DNA of 64,000 nucleotides from Bacteriovorax sp. PP10 (GTDB taxonomy: Bacteria; Bdellovibrionota; Bacteriovoracia; Bacteriovoracales; Bacteriovoracaceae), in NCBI RefSeq assembly GCF_035013165.1, contig NZ_JAYGJQ010000001.1, positions 558,001-622,000 of the forward strand, given 5' to 3'. Positions 25,999 through 34,926 of this stretch are shown piece after piece. The position numbers and the translations under genes are program-made. The notes below the pieces were generated by a model. The model was not told where the DNA came from. It was given only the letters and a program-made list of their open reading frames with translations, and did no database searches. Position 1 is the first letter of the stretch. Each line of letters begins with the position of its first letter.

Positions 25999-27483
25999 AT
26001 GAAAACTCCACAAATTTTACTGATCTTATGCAGTCTTGCCCTTGCGTTTAACGTGAGCGCGAAGACCGTTTGTTCAATGACATTTAACTCTGTCGATGAA
26101 AAGCAATTATTCAGTAAACACTTATCACCAATTGGATATGAGCAGGTAGAGCTGGTTCCAGACAGCAAAGACCCAAACTGGTTTAAGAAAGCATGCGCGA
26201 GTGATGTGAGTTGTGACATCCTGGTTGTCTCAGGACATTTCGGTGGACTCTTTTTTGGAGAGAGTGCTTCAACGATTTCACTGGCCGAATTAATCAGCGC
26301 CAAAGAAAAATCTCTTTGCCCCAATATTCTAGATAAACCAAAATCTGTTTTTCTTATGGGGTGTAACACTCTTGCTTCAAAATCTCCTGATCACCGAAGT
26401 GTGAATGATTATTTATATATTTTAGTCGGTGACGGATTCCCACTGAACTTAGCAGAGGAAGTGGCCGCTTCAAGGTATTTGGATTTTGGTCAGAGCATGA
26501 GTGAGTTCATGACATCCATTTTTAATAAATCACAAATGGTCGTAGGGTTTGATAGTACTGGTCCCTTAGGTGCTCAGGCCGCTCCGAGACTGGAGAGAGC
26601 TTTTAAAGAGACTTCTCTTGCTGATAAAAATACAACGGGGATTTCCAAGACAGCTATTCTTACTGCTTTCAAAGGAACTAATTTAAGAGTGGTCACTCCG
26701 ACGATTAAAAAAGCGGATCTTGATAGGACAGAAGCGCTTTCTGGGAATAATCCAGCTGCTTTACTTGCGTGGAAAAACATTCTGGCAAACCAGAATATTT
26801 CAAAGCACTATGACTTCATTATTAAGAATAAAACTAACCCTCAGTTAAAAAAAGTATTGAGTGAAGATCTTGTTTTAGGAAAATCTGTTTACACGAAAAT
26901 GTTAAAGATTTACCAATCAGCAACTGGCCTTAGTTCAATTCAGGTCAACGTGATTGAATTTTTAAAATATCACAATCTGGTAGATCATTATATTTATCAG
27001 GATGCGCTGATTTATATTGGATCAAATCTTTTAGTGCGCGAACTCGATTACATTAGCGCTGATCAGTTATGTACTCTACTAAGAGAGCATAGAGACCTGG
27101 ACTTACTATCAAAATTCACTGATGCCCAAAATAATAAAATTGAGTACAGCTCTTATGGAAATTACCTGCGTAAATGCTCAGGGATTATTCCTCAAAAAAC
27201 AACTTACTCAAAGTCTTATCATTGCCTGATGAATGAAACGACTTATGATTGGGCGTGCTTGACAGAGAATCAACCAGACCTGGATATTGATTCGTGTGCA
27301 CTGGCAAAAAGCAGAAATCCAGACATCGAAAATGGCGACAACATGATGTGGTACTGCTACTCAAAAATGATCGATCAAGGACGCCTAAACAAAGCAAGTT
27401 GCCTTGAGCTTACACACCACTTTTCTATACTGGGAAATCAGTTGAAGATGAATTGGAACTGCATGAACAGACTGTCTTATTAA
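25999..27483 (+). CDS. exported protein with caspase-like His/Cys dyad (candidate clan CD peptidase)
   Basis: 494 residues, signal peptide MKTPQILLILCSLALAFNVSA. Residues 72-125 show 'DILVVSGHFGG' and then, 42 residues later, 'SVFLMGCNTL'. A His-Gly-type loop after a hydrophobic strand followed by a second strand ending in x-x-G-C is the arrangement of clan CD peptidases (caspase, gingipain, C11, CHAT), giving candidate dyad H80/C122. The C-terminal 120 residues contain about nine cysteines ('YHCLMN', 'WACLTE', 'IDSCALA', 'MWYCYSK', 'KASCLEL', 'WNCMNR'), presumably disulfide-bonded. Function is inferred only from motifs. 126 nt separate it from the next exported protein on this strand. Confidence 0.6.
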   Translation: MKTPQILLILCSLALAFNVSAKTVCSMTFNSVDEKQLFSKHLSPIGYEQVELVPDSKDPNWFKKACASDVSCDILVVSGHFGGLFFGESASTISLAELISAKEKSLCPNILDKPKSVFLMGCNTLASKSPDHRSVNDYLYILVGDGFPLNLAEEVAASRYLDFGQSMSEFMTSIFNKSQMVVGFDSTGPLGAQAAPRLERAFKETSLADKNTTGISKTAILTAFKGTNLRVVTPTIKKADLDRTEALSGNNPAALLAWKNILANQNISKHYDFIIKNKTNPQLKKVLSEDLVLGKSVYTKMLKIYQSATGLSSIQVNVIEFLKYHNLVDHYIYQDALIYIGSNLLVRELDYISADQLCTLLREHRDLDLLSKFTDAQNNKIEYSSYGNYLRKCSGIIPQKTTYSKSYHCLMNETTYDWACLTENQPDLDIDSCALAKSRNPDIENGDNMMWYCYSKMIDQGRLNKASCLELTHHFSILGNQLKMNWNCMNRLSY

Positions 27484-27572
27484 TAGACAGGCCGTTAAGT
27501 AATTAATCAACACCTTAGCGTAAGGCCTTGAAATCCTCTCCCTGAAAGAGGCATCCATCTTGCTTTAGTTAG

Positions 27573-27594
27573 ACTTGAATTTCTATGTTCAAGT
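27573..27594 (+). promoter_or_regulatory. leader stem-loop ahead of the gene at 27610
   Basis: Perfect 7-bp inverted repeat ACTTGAA / TTCAAGT with an 8-nt loop, ending 8 nt before the AGAGGG Shine-Dalgarno. It lies near, but does not cover, the RBS. Possible leader structure or operator. Confidence 0.35.
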
Positions 27595-27609
27595 TTGAAG
27601 AGGGTAGTC

Positions 27610-29571
27610 ATGGTTAATATAATCATCTCTTTTGTTATCGCAATTATCGCAGCAGTAACTCCGTGGACGGCGTTCTCGGCCGATATTGACCTTGCGAGAG
27701 CTGATCAGTTGATCAAGAAGTATAATGCCGTTTATGAGCGCCCAAAATCATGTCCTTTAGAATCAAAGAAATTCTCTGATCTTATTGCTAAGACAGAAGC
27801 GATTAAAGACGTCTTAAAAGGAAACTGCTTAAAGAGCGAAGATAGTAAGATGAGTGAAGTGCTTGATTCAATCAAATCGCTTCAAGACAGCTTAAAAGAA
27901 AATGCAGTCATCACAAATAGCCCGACTTTGTCTGAGGTTGTGAGCGATACTGATCAGAAATCAAATGCCATTAGTGGGCTTAAGTTTTCAGCGGTGTTTT
28001 CGAACATCAATAACATGATCAAAAAGAACCAATGTAATATGGAAGATGGGCGCGTTCTTGAAACGGCAGCTGATCTTATCTATAACTCAACTCAGTTGGG
28101 AGTATTATCAGGTAACGCTGTTGGATTAATCGTGGCCGGTGGTGGATTTCTTATTTCATCAGCACTTCGTTTAATTGATATGATTATTAAACAACGTTTT
28201 GATTTTGAAAAACCAGCAGACCGCCAGACATTCGTAAAACTAAACTGTTCATTTTATGAAATTAGAAGAGAGCTTGATACTCAAGGCGCTCTTGATATGG
28301 AAAACAGCTTAACTCGCGATGATTACCGCGACACTAAAGCTTTAGCTGACGAATTAACACTTGAATTAAAGAAACTTGAAACTGATAAAGTGAATATCTC
28401 TAAGGCCAATGCGGAAATTGACCGCACAACTTTCGCTGATAATGTTGGTGACTTAACTGAATTAAAGAAGACATTAACAAAAATTCAAAAATACCTGCAA
28501 CCTGGATTAAATCAGGCGCTTGATATCCCAACTGAAACACAAAAGCTTCTGATGATTTCTCAATTGGCCCAAGACTACGACCTGCTGGTTGGGCAAATTA
28601 AAATCTATAAAGAATTAAATATCAGCTCAATTCCTATGCTGGATGATTTATTTATTCAGGAAATGAAGAAGTTTGATTCTCTGGATATCGCGGGCTTTAC
28701 AGAGGCGATGAATATCTCAGGTAAAGACTTCAATGAGAATCACCGTGCAAAAATCCTTTTCCATATTATTAGAATTGGAAACGATATTACGGCAAAAGAA
28801 CAAAAAGTTTTAGGTAAAGGCGAAAAACAAAAGGCCATTCTGGCTTCAGGGATGGAAAAGAAAAAAGATGAATACCTTTCACGTTTAGTGGAACTAAGAA
28901 AGATTGAAACTCGTCTTGGAAACCTGGTAGCTCCAAAAGAGTACTCTGGCCTTGATGATGGATCAGATAATATGGTGGCGATTATTGATAACCACAATAA
29001 GATTACTTCCCAGCTTTACGGAGAGTGGGGAGATAAATTCTTAAAGTACACGACGACGAAAAGCTTTGAAGAAGTGACAACATTTAATGAAAGACTATTC
29101 TCATTCAATACAAAATACGCTTCTATTTTAAAAGATGGAAAACTGGATAAGATTAAAACAAGTTACTTTTGTCAGGATGCTCAGAAGCTTAGATTGATGT
29201 TTAAGCATGCTGATAGCGTTGTTCAGGAAGGATACGACTTTATTGCAACCAATAAAGACCTGATCTATTCAGACGTAAAAAACTATTACAATGGAACACT
29301 TAACGAAGAAGAAGATCTAACGTCGGGTGGATCGGTTGAGAAAGTTCAACGCCATTATAAGTCAGTTCTTTTTGCCTTGAAAAAAATCAAGGGAGATGAA
29401 GTGGCGAAAGAAGATTCAAAAAGATACCTGGAGAAAACTTTATTTGGTAACTACTTCATTGGGAGATCAATGGTGGAAGTGACGAGATCAAAAGGGCGCG
29501 CAAAAAACATCCAGGATGTTTATGAGCAGTTTGCTTGTCAAAAAAGTTTATCAGCTGATATCGAATTCTAA
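27610..29571 (+). CDS. large exported helical protein of unknown function
   Basis: 653 residues from ATG at 27610, preceded by GAGGG at 5-6 nt; a TTG five codons upstream lacks a proper RBS. Signal peptide MVNIIISFVIAIIAAVTPWTAFSA. A glycine-rich hydrophobic stretch at about residues 160-190 ('GNAVGLIVAGGGFLISSALRLIDMI') could be a membrane-active hairpin. The rest is long charged helices with coiled-coil character ('DELTLELKKLETDKVNISKA', 'KLGNLVAPKEY'-like region). No named family. Together with the caspase-like candidate upstream it forms a same-strand exported pair. Its stop codon overlaps that of the acyltransferase gene by 4 nt. Confidence 0.75.
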   Translation: MVNIIISFVIAIIAAVTPWTAFSADIDLARADQLIKKYNAVYERPKSCPLESKKFSDLIAKTEAIKDVLKGNCLKSEDSKMSEVLDSIKSLQDSLKENAVITNSPTLSEVVSDTDQKSNAISGLKFSAVFSNINNMIKKNQCNMEDGRVLETAADLIYNSTQLGVLSGNAVGLIVAGGGFLISSALRLIDMIIKQRFDFEKPADRQTFVKLNCSFYEIRRELDTQGALDMENSLTRDDYRDTKALADELTLELKKLETDKVNISKANAEIDRTTFADNVGDLTELKKTLTKIQKYLQPGLNQALDIPTETQKLLMISQLAQDYDLLVGQIKIYKELNISSIPMLDDLFIQEMKKFDSLDIAGFTEAMNISGKDFNENHRAKILFHIIRIGNDITAKEQKVLGKGEKQKAILASGMEKKKDEYLSRLVELRKIETRLGNLVAPKEYSGLDDGSDNMVAIIDNHNKITSQLYGEWGDKFLKYTTTKSFEEVTTFNERLFSFNTKYASILKDGKLDKIKTSYFCQDAQKLRLMFKHADSVVQEGYDFIATNKDLIYSDVKNYYNGTLNEEEDLTSGGSVEKVQRHYKSVLFALKKIKGDEVAKEDSKRYLEKTLFGNYFIGRSMVEVTRSKGRAKNIQDVYEQFACQKSLSADIEF

Positions 29572-30215
29572 GTTTTGAAGTGAGATTTAGCAATTTCTTC
29601 ACCTTCGTGCAGGCGTTTTGCTATTTCAAGAGCAACGAGATCAAATTTTTCCTTGGTGATTGAGTCATCAATAAAAAATGGTTCGCCTAAAGCGATCACA
29701 ACACGACTAAAAGGTTTTGGGATTCTAAACTGATCCCAGCTTTTTTTGATAACCCAGAATCTGTCTGTATAAGGTGACATGGGAAGAATCGCACATTGAG
29801 CAAGACGAGCGAGTTCAATAACTCCAGGTTTAACAACATAAGCAGGACCTTTCGGGCCATCAACTGTTAAAGCACCAGGGATACCACTCTTAACATTCTT
29901 AACCATTTCGATTAGTGCTTTTTTCCCACCGCGAGTGGAACTTCCGCGCGAAGGTTTATGACCTAACTTTTCACAAGTCACGGCCACGATCTCTCCATCT
30001 TTTGATTCAGAAATAATCATCGTGTACTGTTCATCACCGTGAGCAAGGATTCCCGGGATCAGATTTTGATGCCAGATCGCGAAGACAAAAGCTCCTTTAG
30101 GATGATAAGCACGTGCCTTTTTTTTGTTATCCAAACCAACAAACTCATATCTGTAAGTCAGATTGATTAAACGGATAAAATAGTAAATCAGATAAGAGAT
30201 GAATTTTATTTTCAT
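29568..30215 (-). CDS. DUF374 family lysophospholipid acyltransferase-like protein
   Basis: 215 residues. The DUF374 branch of the PlsC superfamily is associated with lipid A/KDO or phospholipid acylation in Gram-negative bacteria. Features: N-terminal hydrophobic helix, 'FAIWHQNLIPG' (the H-x4-D-like block in its degenerate DUF374 form), 'KPSRGSSTRGGKKAL', 'VDGPKGP' and 'LPMSPYTDRFWVIKKSWDQF'. Membrane-associated, cytoplasmic face expected. Its ATG overlaps the stop of the dioxygenase gene by 4 nt. The exact acyl acceptor is unknown. Confidence 0.88.
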   Translation of the reverse strand: MKIKFISYLIYYFIRLINLTYRYEFVGLDNKKKARAYHPKGAFVFAIWHQNLIPGILAHGDEQYTMIISESKDGEIVAVTCEKLGHKPSRGSSTRGGKKALIEMVKNVKSGIPGALTVDGPKGPAYVVKPGVIELARLAQCAILPMSPYTDRFWVIKKSWDQFRIPKPFSRVVIALGEPFFIDDSITKEKFDLVALEIAKRLHEGEEIAKSHFKT

Positions 30216-30793
30216 AGTGTGTTTCTAAACCATCCAGTAAGAGAAAATCTCTCACTTTCTGTTGGGAGTACTTCATGATAAATTTGATTGCTTAAAAAGC
30301 AAACAAAACTTCCGGGTTTTGGTGTGATAACTTGTTCAATGACATCGGGTTTTTCGCGGTTATAGATAACCAGCTCTCCGCCCTTTTGAGGTTCATTCAG
30401 ATAGAGAATACTGCTTATAACTCGTGCTTTGCTTCCCGTGTGCTGATCTAAATGCTTTTTATAAAATCCGGCCGCGCTATATTGAGCAAAGTGGCATTCG
30501 TATTCTTTTAATCCCAGATAAAGTTCTTGATTCAGAGTTTTCATCAGGTCATTCATTTGCGTTAGGTAATTTTTTTGAGCTGCTGTAGCGCTTTCTTCCT
30601 CAATCCAGACGATTGAATCAGATCTGATGCTAGTGGCCTCTTGTTTTTTGTCGCCTTTGCCAATTTGTGCCTGTTTCCACTCTAAATGGCGTGCCTCAGC
30701 TAATAACTCTAGGCAGAAATTCTGCTCCAGAAAATCCTCTTGATGAAACCATCCTTTTTCAACAAGCATCTCTATGAGCATTTCTTTTTTCAT
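30212..30793 (-). CDS. 2-oxoglutarate/Fe(II)-dependent dioxygenase
   Basis: 193 residues. Prolyl-4-hydroxylase-type double-stranded beta-helix. The iron triad is visible as His and Asp in 'YKKHLDQHTG' and the distal His in 'SNQIYHEVLPT'; the 2-oxoglutarate-binding Arg/Lys is likely in 'ESERFSLTGWF'. Such enzymes hydroxylate proteins, often prolines or arginines of translation factors, but the substrate is unknown here. Overlaps the acyltransferase start by 4 nt, forming a two-gene operon, and is divergent from the TerC gene at 30869. Confidence 0.88.
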   Translation of the reverse strand: MKKEMLIEMLVEKGWFHQEDFLEQNFCLELLAEARHLEWKQAQIGKGDKKQEATSIRSDSIVWIEEESATAAQKNYLTQMNDLMKTLNQELYLGLKEYECHFAQYSAAGFYKKHLDQHTGSKARVISSILYLNEPQKGGELVIYNREKPDVIEQVITPKPGSFVCFLSNQIYHEVLPTESERFSLTGWFRNTL

Positions 30794-30868
30794 ATGGTGA
30801 AAGCTATCTTATAATTTTTTAGTTTTCAATCAGATTGATGTTATTAGGTACTATTAAAGGAGTTGTTT

Positions 30869-31798
30869 TTGGAAGCACAAGTGTCTTGGTGGATAGGATT
30901 TCACGTTTTTGTTTTGGCCATGCTGGCCCTCGATTTAGGTGTGTTTCATAAAAAGAATCACGATGTCTCAGTTAAAGAATCGCTGATCTGGACAGGTGTA
31001 TGGATTACTCTAGCGATGATTTTCAATTATGGTGTTTATCACTTTATTGGAGAGCGCGAGTCTTATGAATTCTTAACGGCCTATGTTTTAGAAAAAAGTT
31101 TAAGTGTGGATAACATTTTTGTTATGACATTAATTTTTACTTACTTCAAAGTAGAACCAAAATACCAACACCGCGTTTTATTCTGGGGGATCTTAGGGGC
31201 CCTGGTGATGAGAATCCTGTTTATCGTCGGTGGAGTCGCGCTTATTCATCATTTCCATTTCATTTTATACTTCTTCGGAGCATTCCTGGTTTATACCGGA
31301 ATTAAAATGCTGGTCTCTGGTGGAGATGAGGAAATGAATCCTGAAGAGGGATTCATTTATAGAATGGGGAAAAAGTATTTCCGCATGACTGAGAAATTTG
31401 AAGGGGAGAAGTTTTTTGTTATAAAAAACGGTATTCGCCACATGACTCCGTTATTTTTAGTTCTTTTAATTATTGAATCAACTGATTTAATTTTCGCAGT
31501 CGACTCAATCCCAGCAACATTATCAGTCACAAAAAATGCTTTCATCGCTTACACGTCAAACATTTTTGCGATCCTGGGATTAAGATCACTGTACTTCGCC
31601 TTTGCAGGTGTCGTTCAGCTCTTCAGATTCCTATCGTATGCATTGTCAGTGGTATTGATTTTCATTGGGGTAAAGATGCTGATAGAGGCGTGGTACATTA
31701 TCCCTACGTCATATTCCCTGGCCTTCGTATTGGGAATCATTGCTCTATCAGTTCTATTGTCAGTGGCCATTCCAGAAAAAGATAAAAAAGAAAATTAA
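30869..31798 (+). CDS. TerC-family integral membrane protein (first paralogue)
   Basis: 309 residues started at TTG 30869, 6 nt after GGAG; a TTG at 30863 abuts the RBS and is less likely. TerC/Alx family proteins are multi-helix inner-membrane proteins, recently tied to Mn2+ export and to metalation of exported enzymes; the tellurite label is historical. Family signature: 'LALDLGVFHKK', 'EKSLSVDNIFV' and 'FAVDSIPATLSVT', with conserved membrane Asp residues as likely metal ligands. It is closely similar to the second paralogue at 33962 and separated from it by nhaR-like and baeRF genes. No yybP-ykoY riboswitch fits in the 75-nt leader. Confidence 0.93.
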   Translation: MEAQVSWWIGFHVFVLAMLALDLGVFHKKNHDVSVKESLIWTGVWITLAMIFNYGVYHFIGERESYEFLTAYVLEKSLSVDNIFVMTLIFTYFKVEPKYQHRVLFWGILGALVMRILFIVGGVALIHHFHFILYFFGAFLVYTGIKMLVSGGDEEMNPEEGFIYRMGKKYFRMTEKFEGEKFFVIKNGIRHMTPLFLVLLIIESTDLIFAVDSIPATLSVTKNAFIAYTSNIFAILGLRSLYFAFAGVVQLFRFLSYALSVVLIFIGVKMLIEAWYIIPTSYSLAFVLGIIALSVLLSVAIPEKDKKEN

Positions 31799-32673
31799 AT
31801 ATTCTTCATCAGTTTAGAGGCAATTGGGTTATCGATCGTTCTTTTTGAACCGATAATCCAATACTCTTCTTTAATGTTCGGCAACGTTGCAATCTTATAA
31901 AGCGTCCCGTTTTGAACCAAGTCCTGAGCTGCAATATCCGGCAGTGCTGCTAGGCCTGCTCCCTGGGCCGCAAAAATCTTCATTAAAGCTGTATCTTGAG
32001 TTTCAAGTTCATTGATGATTTTGATTTTTTTTGATTCAAAGAAAAAATCCAGGTCATGGCGAAGTTTCGAATGGTGAGTGGGAAGAATCATGGGTTTTCC
32101 AATCAGCGATTTTGGAAAGTTAGTTTTACAATCTAAAAATTCTTTCGCTCCATAAATTGAAACAGAAGCTTTCACGAACGATTTAGAGTTCATGTTTTTA
32201 TCTTTAGAAATATCCCCAGAGTAGTTAGAGATAAAGCAGTCAATATTGCGGGATAGAAGTTCATTCGTTAATTCTTCCTGATCTCCTTCCACAATACTTA
32301 CGAAACAGTCGCCATAACTTCTGGCCTTCTGAGCAATCTCCCAGACGATTTGTTTTGGAACGCTATCAAGAGCTCCAAGACGAAATAATGTTTTGCTGTT
32401 TGAGTAAGTTTTTTCTTCGATAACTTGTAGTAGTTCTTGTCCAAGATGGCCGATCTCATTGGCGTATTTTAAAACAACTTTTCCAGCATCAGTTAGAATC
32501 AGTTTTCTGTTTTTTCTCTCAAACAATTCGATATCGAGTTGTTCTTCAAGTTGTTTCAACTGAGCACTCAGTGCAGGTTGTCCGATAAGAAGTTTTTCAG
32601 AAGCTTTCGAAATACTGCCTTCGTTGGCAATTTCTTTGAAGTAGATCAGATGGTGATAATTAAGCCATTTCAT
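31795..32673 (-). CDS. LysR-family regulator, NhaR-like
   Basis: 292 residues. N-terminal winged HTH ('MKWLNYHHLIYFKEIANEGSI', residues 1-65, with 'QPALSAQLKQLEEQL' as recognition helix) and a periplasmic-binding-type effector domain. The N-terminal wording, with 'YHHLIYF' and 'LLQVIEE', is closer to E. coli NhaR (Na+/Li+/alkaline pH response) than to generic LysR. E. coli Alx (TerC family) is alkali-induced, so a regulator of the flanking terC genes responding to pH or cations is a reasonable inference. Divergent from the baeRF gene; its stop overlaps that of the first terC by 4 nt. Confidence 0.85.
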   Translation of the reverse strand: MKWLNYHHLIYFKEIANEGSISKASEKLLIGQPALSAQLKQLEEQLDIELFERKNRKLILTDAGKVVLKYANEIGHLGQELLQVIEEKTYSNSKTLFRLGALDSVPKQIVWEIAQKARSYGDCFVSIVEGDQEELTNELLSRNIDCFISNYSGDISKDKNMNSKSFVKASVSIYGAKEFLDCKTNFPKSLIGKPMILPTHHSKLRHDLDFFFESKKIKIINELETQDTALMKIFAAQGAGLAALPDIAAQDLVQNGTLYKIATLPNIKEEYWIIGSKRTIDNPIASKLMKNI

Positions 32674-32709
32674 AATATCTCCTAGTTACCTCACTAGTAT
32701 AATAAGTTA

Positions 32710-32724
32710 TTCGTAAAAAACGAA
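32710..32724. promoter_or_regulatory. candidate LysR operator
   Basis: TTCGT AAAAA ACGAA is a perfect interrupted palindrome of T-N(13)-A form in the 131-nt space between the divergent nhaR-like and baeRF genes, where LysR regulators normally bind. The assignment is by position and shape only. Confidence 0.4.
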
Positions 32725-32765
32725 CTATTATTGCTTAAATATCAATTTTATTAAAACGACGCTAT

Positions 32766-32793
32766 GGACTAATATGACGGTATCTAATAGTCC
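32766..32793 (+). promoter_or_regulatory. leader inverted repeat of the baeRF gene
   Basis: GGACTA(ATA) and (TAA)TAGTCC form a 6-bp stem, extendable with one mismatch, ending just before the GGGAGG Shine-Dalgarno. It could be a second operator or an mRNA stem next to the RBS. Confidence 0.3.
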
Positions 32794-32804
32794 AGGGAGG
32801 ATGT

Positions 32805-33914
32805 ATGAGAGAGCTTTCTGTAAAAGATTTAAATATACTGAACGTATCAAGTAAAGGTCCGATGATTTCACTTTACTTGTCTAAAGATATGTCGATTTTA
32901 GACAACAAGACGATGGAAGAAAGATGGAAAGAGCTTTTGCTTAAAGCAGAGTTCTATTTATTAAAAGATTACACTCGCTCTTATGTTGATCAATTTATGA
33001 AAACACTATGGGAGAAAAGTTATCTTGATAAACTTGAAGCACTCGATCGCGGTGTGGTTGTTTTCCACTCTGAAGAAGGCTTCGAAGGCGACACAGGTTT
33101 TATCCGCGTGCAGTCTTCAATCTCAGACTTAATCATTGTGGCAGATAGTTTCCATATTAAGCCACTTATCAGAATCAAAAATAACGTAAGAGGATTTTTC
33201 ATCGTAACGATGAGTTCACGCGCTATCAATGTCCTGATTGAAAACAGCGGACACCTGATCAAACTTGATTCATACAGAAATGAGCCGGGGATTGATGGAA
33301 CAAATAAAAAGGATTCGAAAGACTTCTTTTTAAATGCATCTCAAGAGTTAAATAAGCTCTTCACTGCTTACCGCCTGCCGATTATCTTGGCCGGTGTAAA
33401 AGATCACATTGGACATATGAAAAAGCTCTTGAACCAATCAATGTTAATGGGTGAATCTATTGTAGGAAACGTCGAAAAAATGAAATCGGCCGAACTGCAG
33501 GAGAAGGTTTATAAAATCCTTGCTCCTTATTATGAGCAGCAAGAGCTTGGCGCTTTAAGTGAGCTTGAAATCGCCATGAGCAGAGACCGTGCGGTGACTT
33601 ATCTTGAAGATATTGCTATCAGCGCAGTTTACGGTAAAATTCAGAAGCTCTTTGTTGTCGAAAACAGATACGTCTGGGGTTCGATTAATAAACAAACAGG
33701 TGAAATTTTTATTACACCAAGACAAGTTAATGCTCACGACGACGATGTTTTAGATGATCTTTGCCAATTGGTGCTCTCAAAAGGCGGAGAAGTGGTCGTT
33801 GTAAAAGAGATTAATAATTTCAAAGGACACTACGCGGTTGCCATTGTATCCGATAGATCTCATCTTTATGAAGCAGAGATTGATGACGAGGCAGTTCAGG
33901 CAGCTGTAATGTAA
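32805..33914 (+). CDS. baeRF-family (bacterial eRF1-like) protein
   Basis: 369 residues. The N-terminus 'LNVSSKGPMISLYLSKDMS' and C-terminal 'AISAVYGKIQKLFVVENRYVWG' match the bacterial/archaeal eRF1-like (baeRF) superfamily related to Vms1, Pelota and RNase E-like folds. The domain order is the N-terminal 'x-ISLYL' domain, a middle domain and an eRF1 domain-3-like C-terminal half. Comparative work predicts a ribosome or stress-associated role, but the biochemical function is unknown. RBS GGGAGG. The second terC follows 47 nt later on the same strand, and they are probably co-transcribed. Family placement is by pattern, not search. Confidence 0.75.
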   Translation: MRELSVKDLNILNVSSKGPMISLYLSKDMSILDNKTMEERWKELLLKAEFYLLKDYTRSYVDQFMKTLWEKSYLDKLEALDRGVVVFHSEEGFEGDTGFIRVQSSISDLIIVADSFHIKPLIRIKNNVRGFFIVTMSSRAINVLIENSGHLIKLDSYRNEPGIDGTNKKDSKDFFLNASQELNKLFTAYRLPIILAGVKDHIGHMKKLLNQSMLMGESIVGNVEKMKSAELQEKVYKILAPYYEQQELGALSELEIAMSRDRAVTYLEDIAISAVYGKIQKLFVVENRYVWGSINKQTGEIFITPRQVNAHDDDVLDDLCQLVLSKGGEVVVVKEINNFKGHYAVAIVSDRSHLYEAEIDDEAVQAAVM

Positions 33915-33961
33915 AAGAATAGGCAGTTTTATAATAGGCAAGTTTTTAGGAGTAGAAGAGA

Positions 33962-34906
33962 ATGTTTGCAGTGCACTCAGTTTGGGAATGGTTAGCGTTT
34001 TTCGCTATTATTGGTTTTATGTTGGTACTCGATTTGGGTGTGTTTCATAAGAAGTCTCATAAAGTTTCGATTAAAGAATCTTTAGCGTGGACCGGAGTAT
34101 GGATCTCACTTGCGATGCTCTTCAATGCGTGGGTCTATTACAAAATGGGTCACCAGAAGGGGATTGAGTTTTTTACCGGCTACATTATAGAGAAGGCGTT
34201 AAGTGTGGATAACATTTTTGTTATCTCTTTAATTTTTACTTACTTCAGAGTTCCGGCCCAATACCAACACAGAGTTTTATTCTGGGGGGTTTTAGGGGCG
34301 TTGTTCTTTAGAATTATCTTCATCTACGCGGGTGTTGCTCTTATCGCCAAATTCAACTGGATGATTTACGTATTCGGAGTCTTTCTTGTATACACAGGTA
34401 TCAAGATGCTTAAAGACGAAGAAAAGCACGTGGAAGTTGAAGCGAATCCGATGATTAAGTTCGTTAAGAGATTTTGGAAAATTTCTCCAAACTTTGACGG
34501 TGAAAACTTTAGAACAACAATTAACGGAGTAACTCATTTCACTCCGCTATTTTTAGTTCTCGTGATGATTGAAACAACAGACATTATCTTTGCAGTTGAC
34601 TCAATCCCGGCGATCTTAGCGATTACTCCGGATCCATATATTGTTTTTACGTCTAACGTATTTGCGATTTTAGGTTTGAGATCTCTCTACTTCGCGCTTA
34701 ACGGAATTATGGAAATGTTCGAATACATCAACTACGCTTTATCAGGGATCCTGGTTTTCGTAGGGATCAAGATGATTGTGGCGGGCTGGTATCATATCCC
34801 AACAATTATTTCGATTAGCGTCATCTTAGGTCTACTGATTCTGTCGGTTGTTGCGTCGATTTACTTTCCACGTAAACATAAGAAGTTACCCAAAGCTCCG
34901 GTATAA
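33962..34906 (+). CDS. TerC-family integral membrane protein (second paralogue)
   Basis: 314 residues, about nine membrane helices. It shares 'LDLGVFHKKSHKVSIKESLAWTGVW', 'EKALSVDNIFVISLIFTYF' and 'IIFAVDSIPAILAIT' with the paralogue at 30869, diverging in the cytoplasmic loop around residues 150-185 ('DEEKHVEVEANPMIKFVKRF' versus the acidic MNPEEG loop). Likely Mn2+ or other metal handling at the inner membrane (family knowledge). Co-directional with baeRF. A same-strand exported protein follows behind an RBS-masking hairpin. Two TerC copies this close suggest divided roles or dosage (inference). Confidence 0.93.
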   Translation: MFAVHSVWEWLAFFAIIGFMLVLDLGVFHKKSHKVSIKESLAWTGVWISLAMLFNAWVYYKMGHQKGIEFFTGYIIEKALSVDNIFVISLIFTYFRVPAQYQHRVLFWGVLGALFFRIIFIYAGVALIAKFNWMIYVFGVFLVYTGIKMLKDEEKHVEVEANPMIKFVKRFWKISPNFDGENFRTTINGVTHFTPLFLVLVMIETTDIIFAVDSIPAILAITPDPYIVFTSNVFAILGLRSLYFALNGIMEMFEYINYALSGILVFVGIKMIVAGWYHIPTIISISVILGLLILSVVASIYFPRKHKKLPKAPV

Positions 34907-34926
34907 ATTACCCTATTATTAAATAT

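Noticed and set aside
30794-30868. yybP-ykoY Mn2+ riboswitch before terC
   Set aside because: The 75-nt space to the divergent gene is too short and lacks the conserved paired loops; no such leader precedes the second terC either.
33915-33961. Direct repeat AATAGGCA-GTTTT before the second terC
   Set aside because: Only two short imperfect copies, one probably part of a -10-like TATAAT; no array and no wider repeat family.
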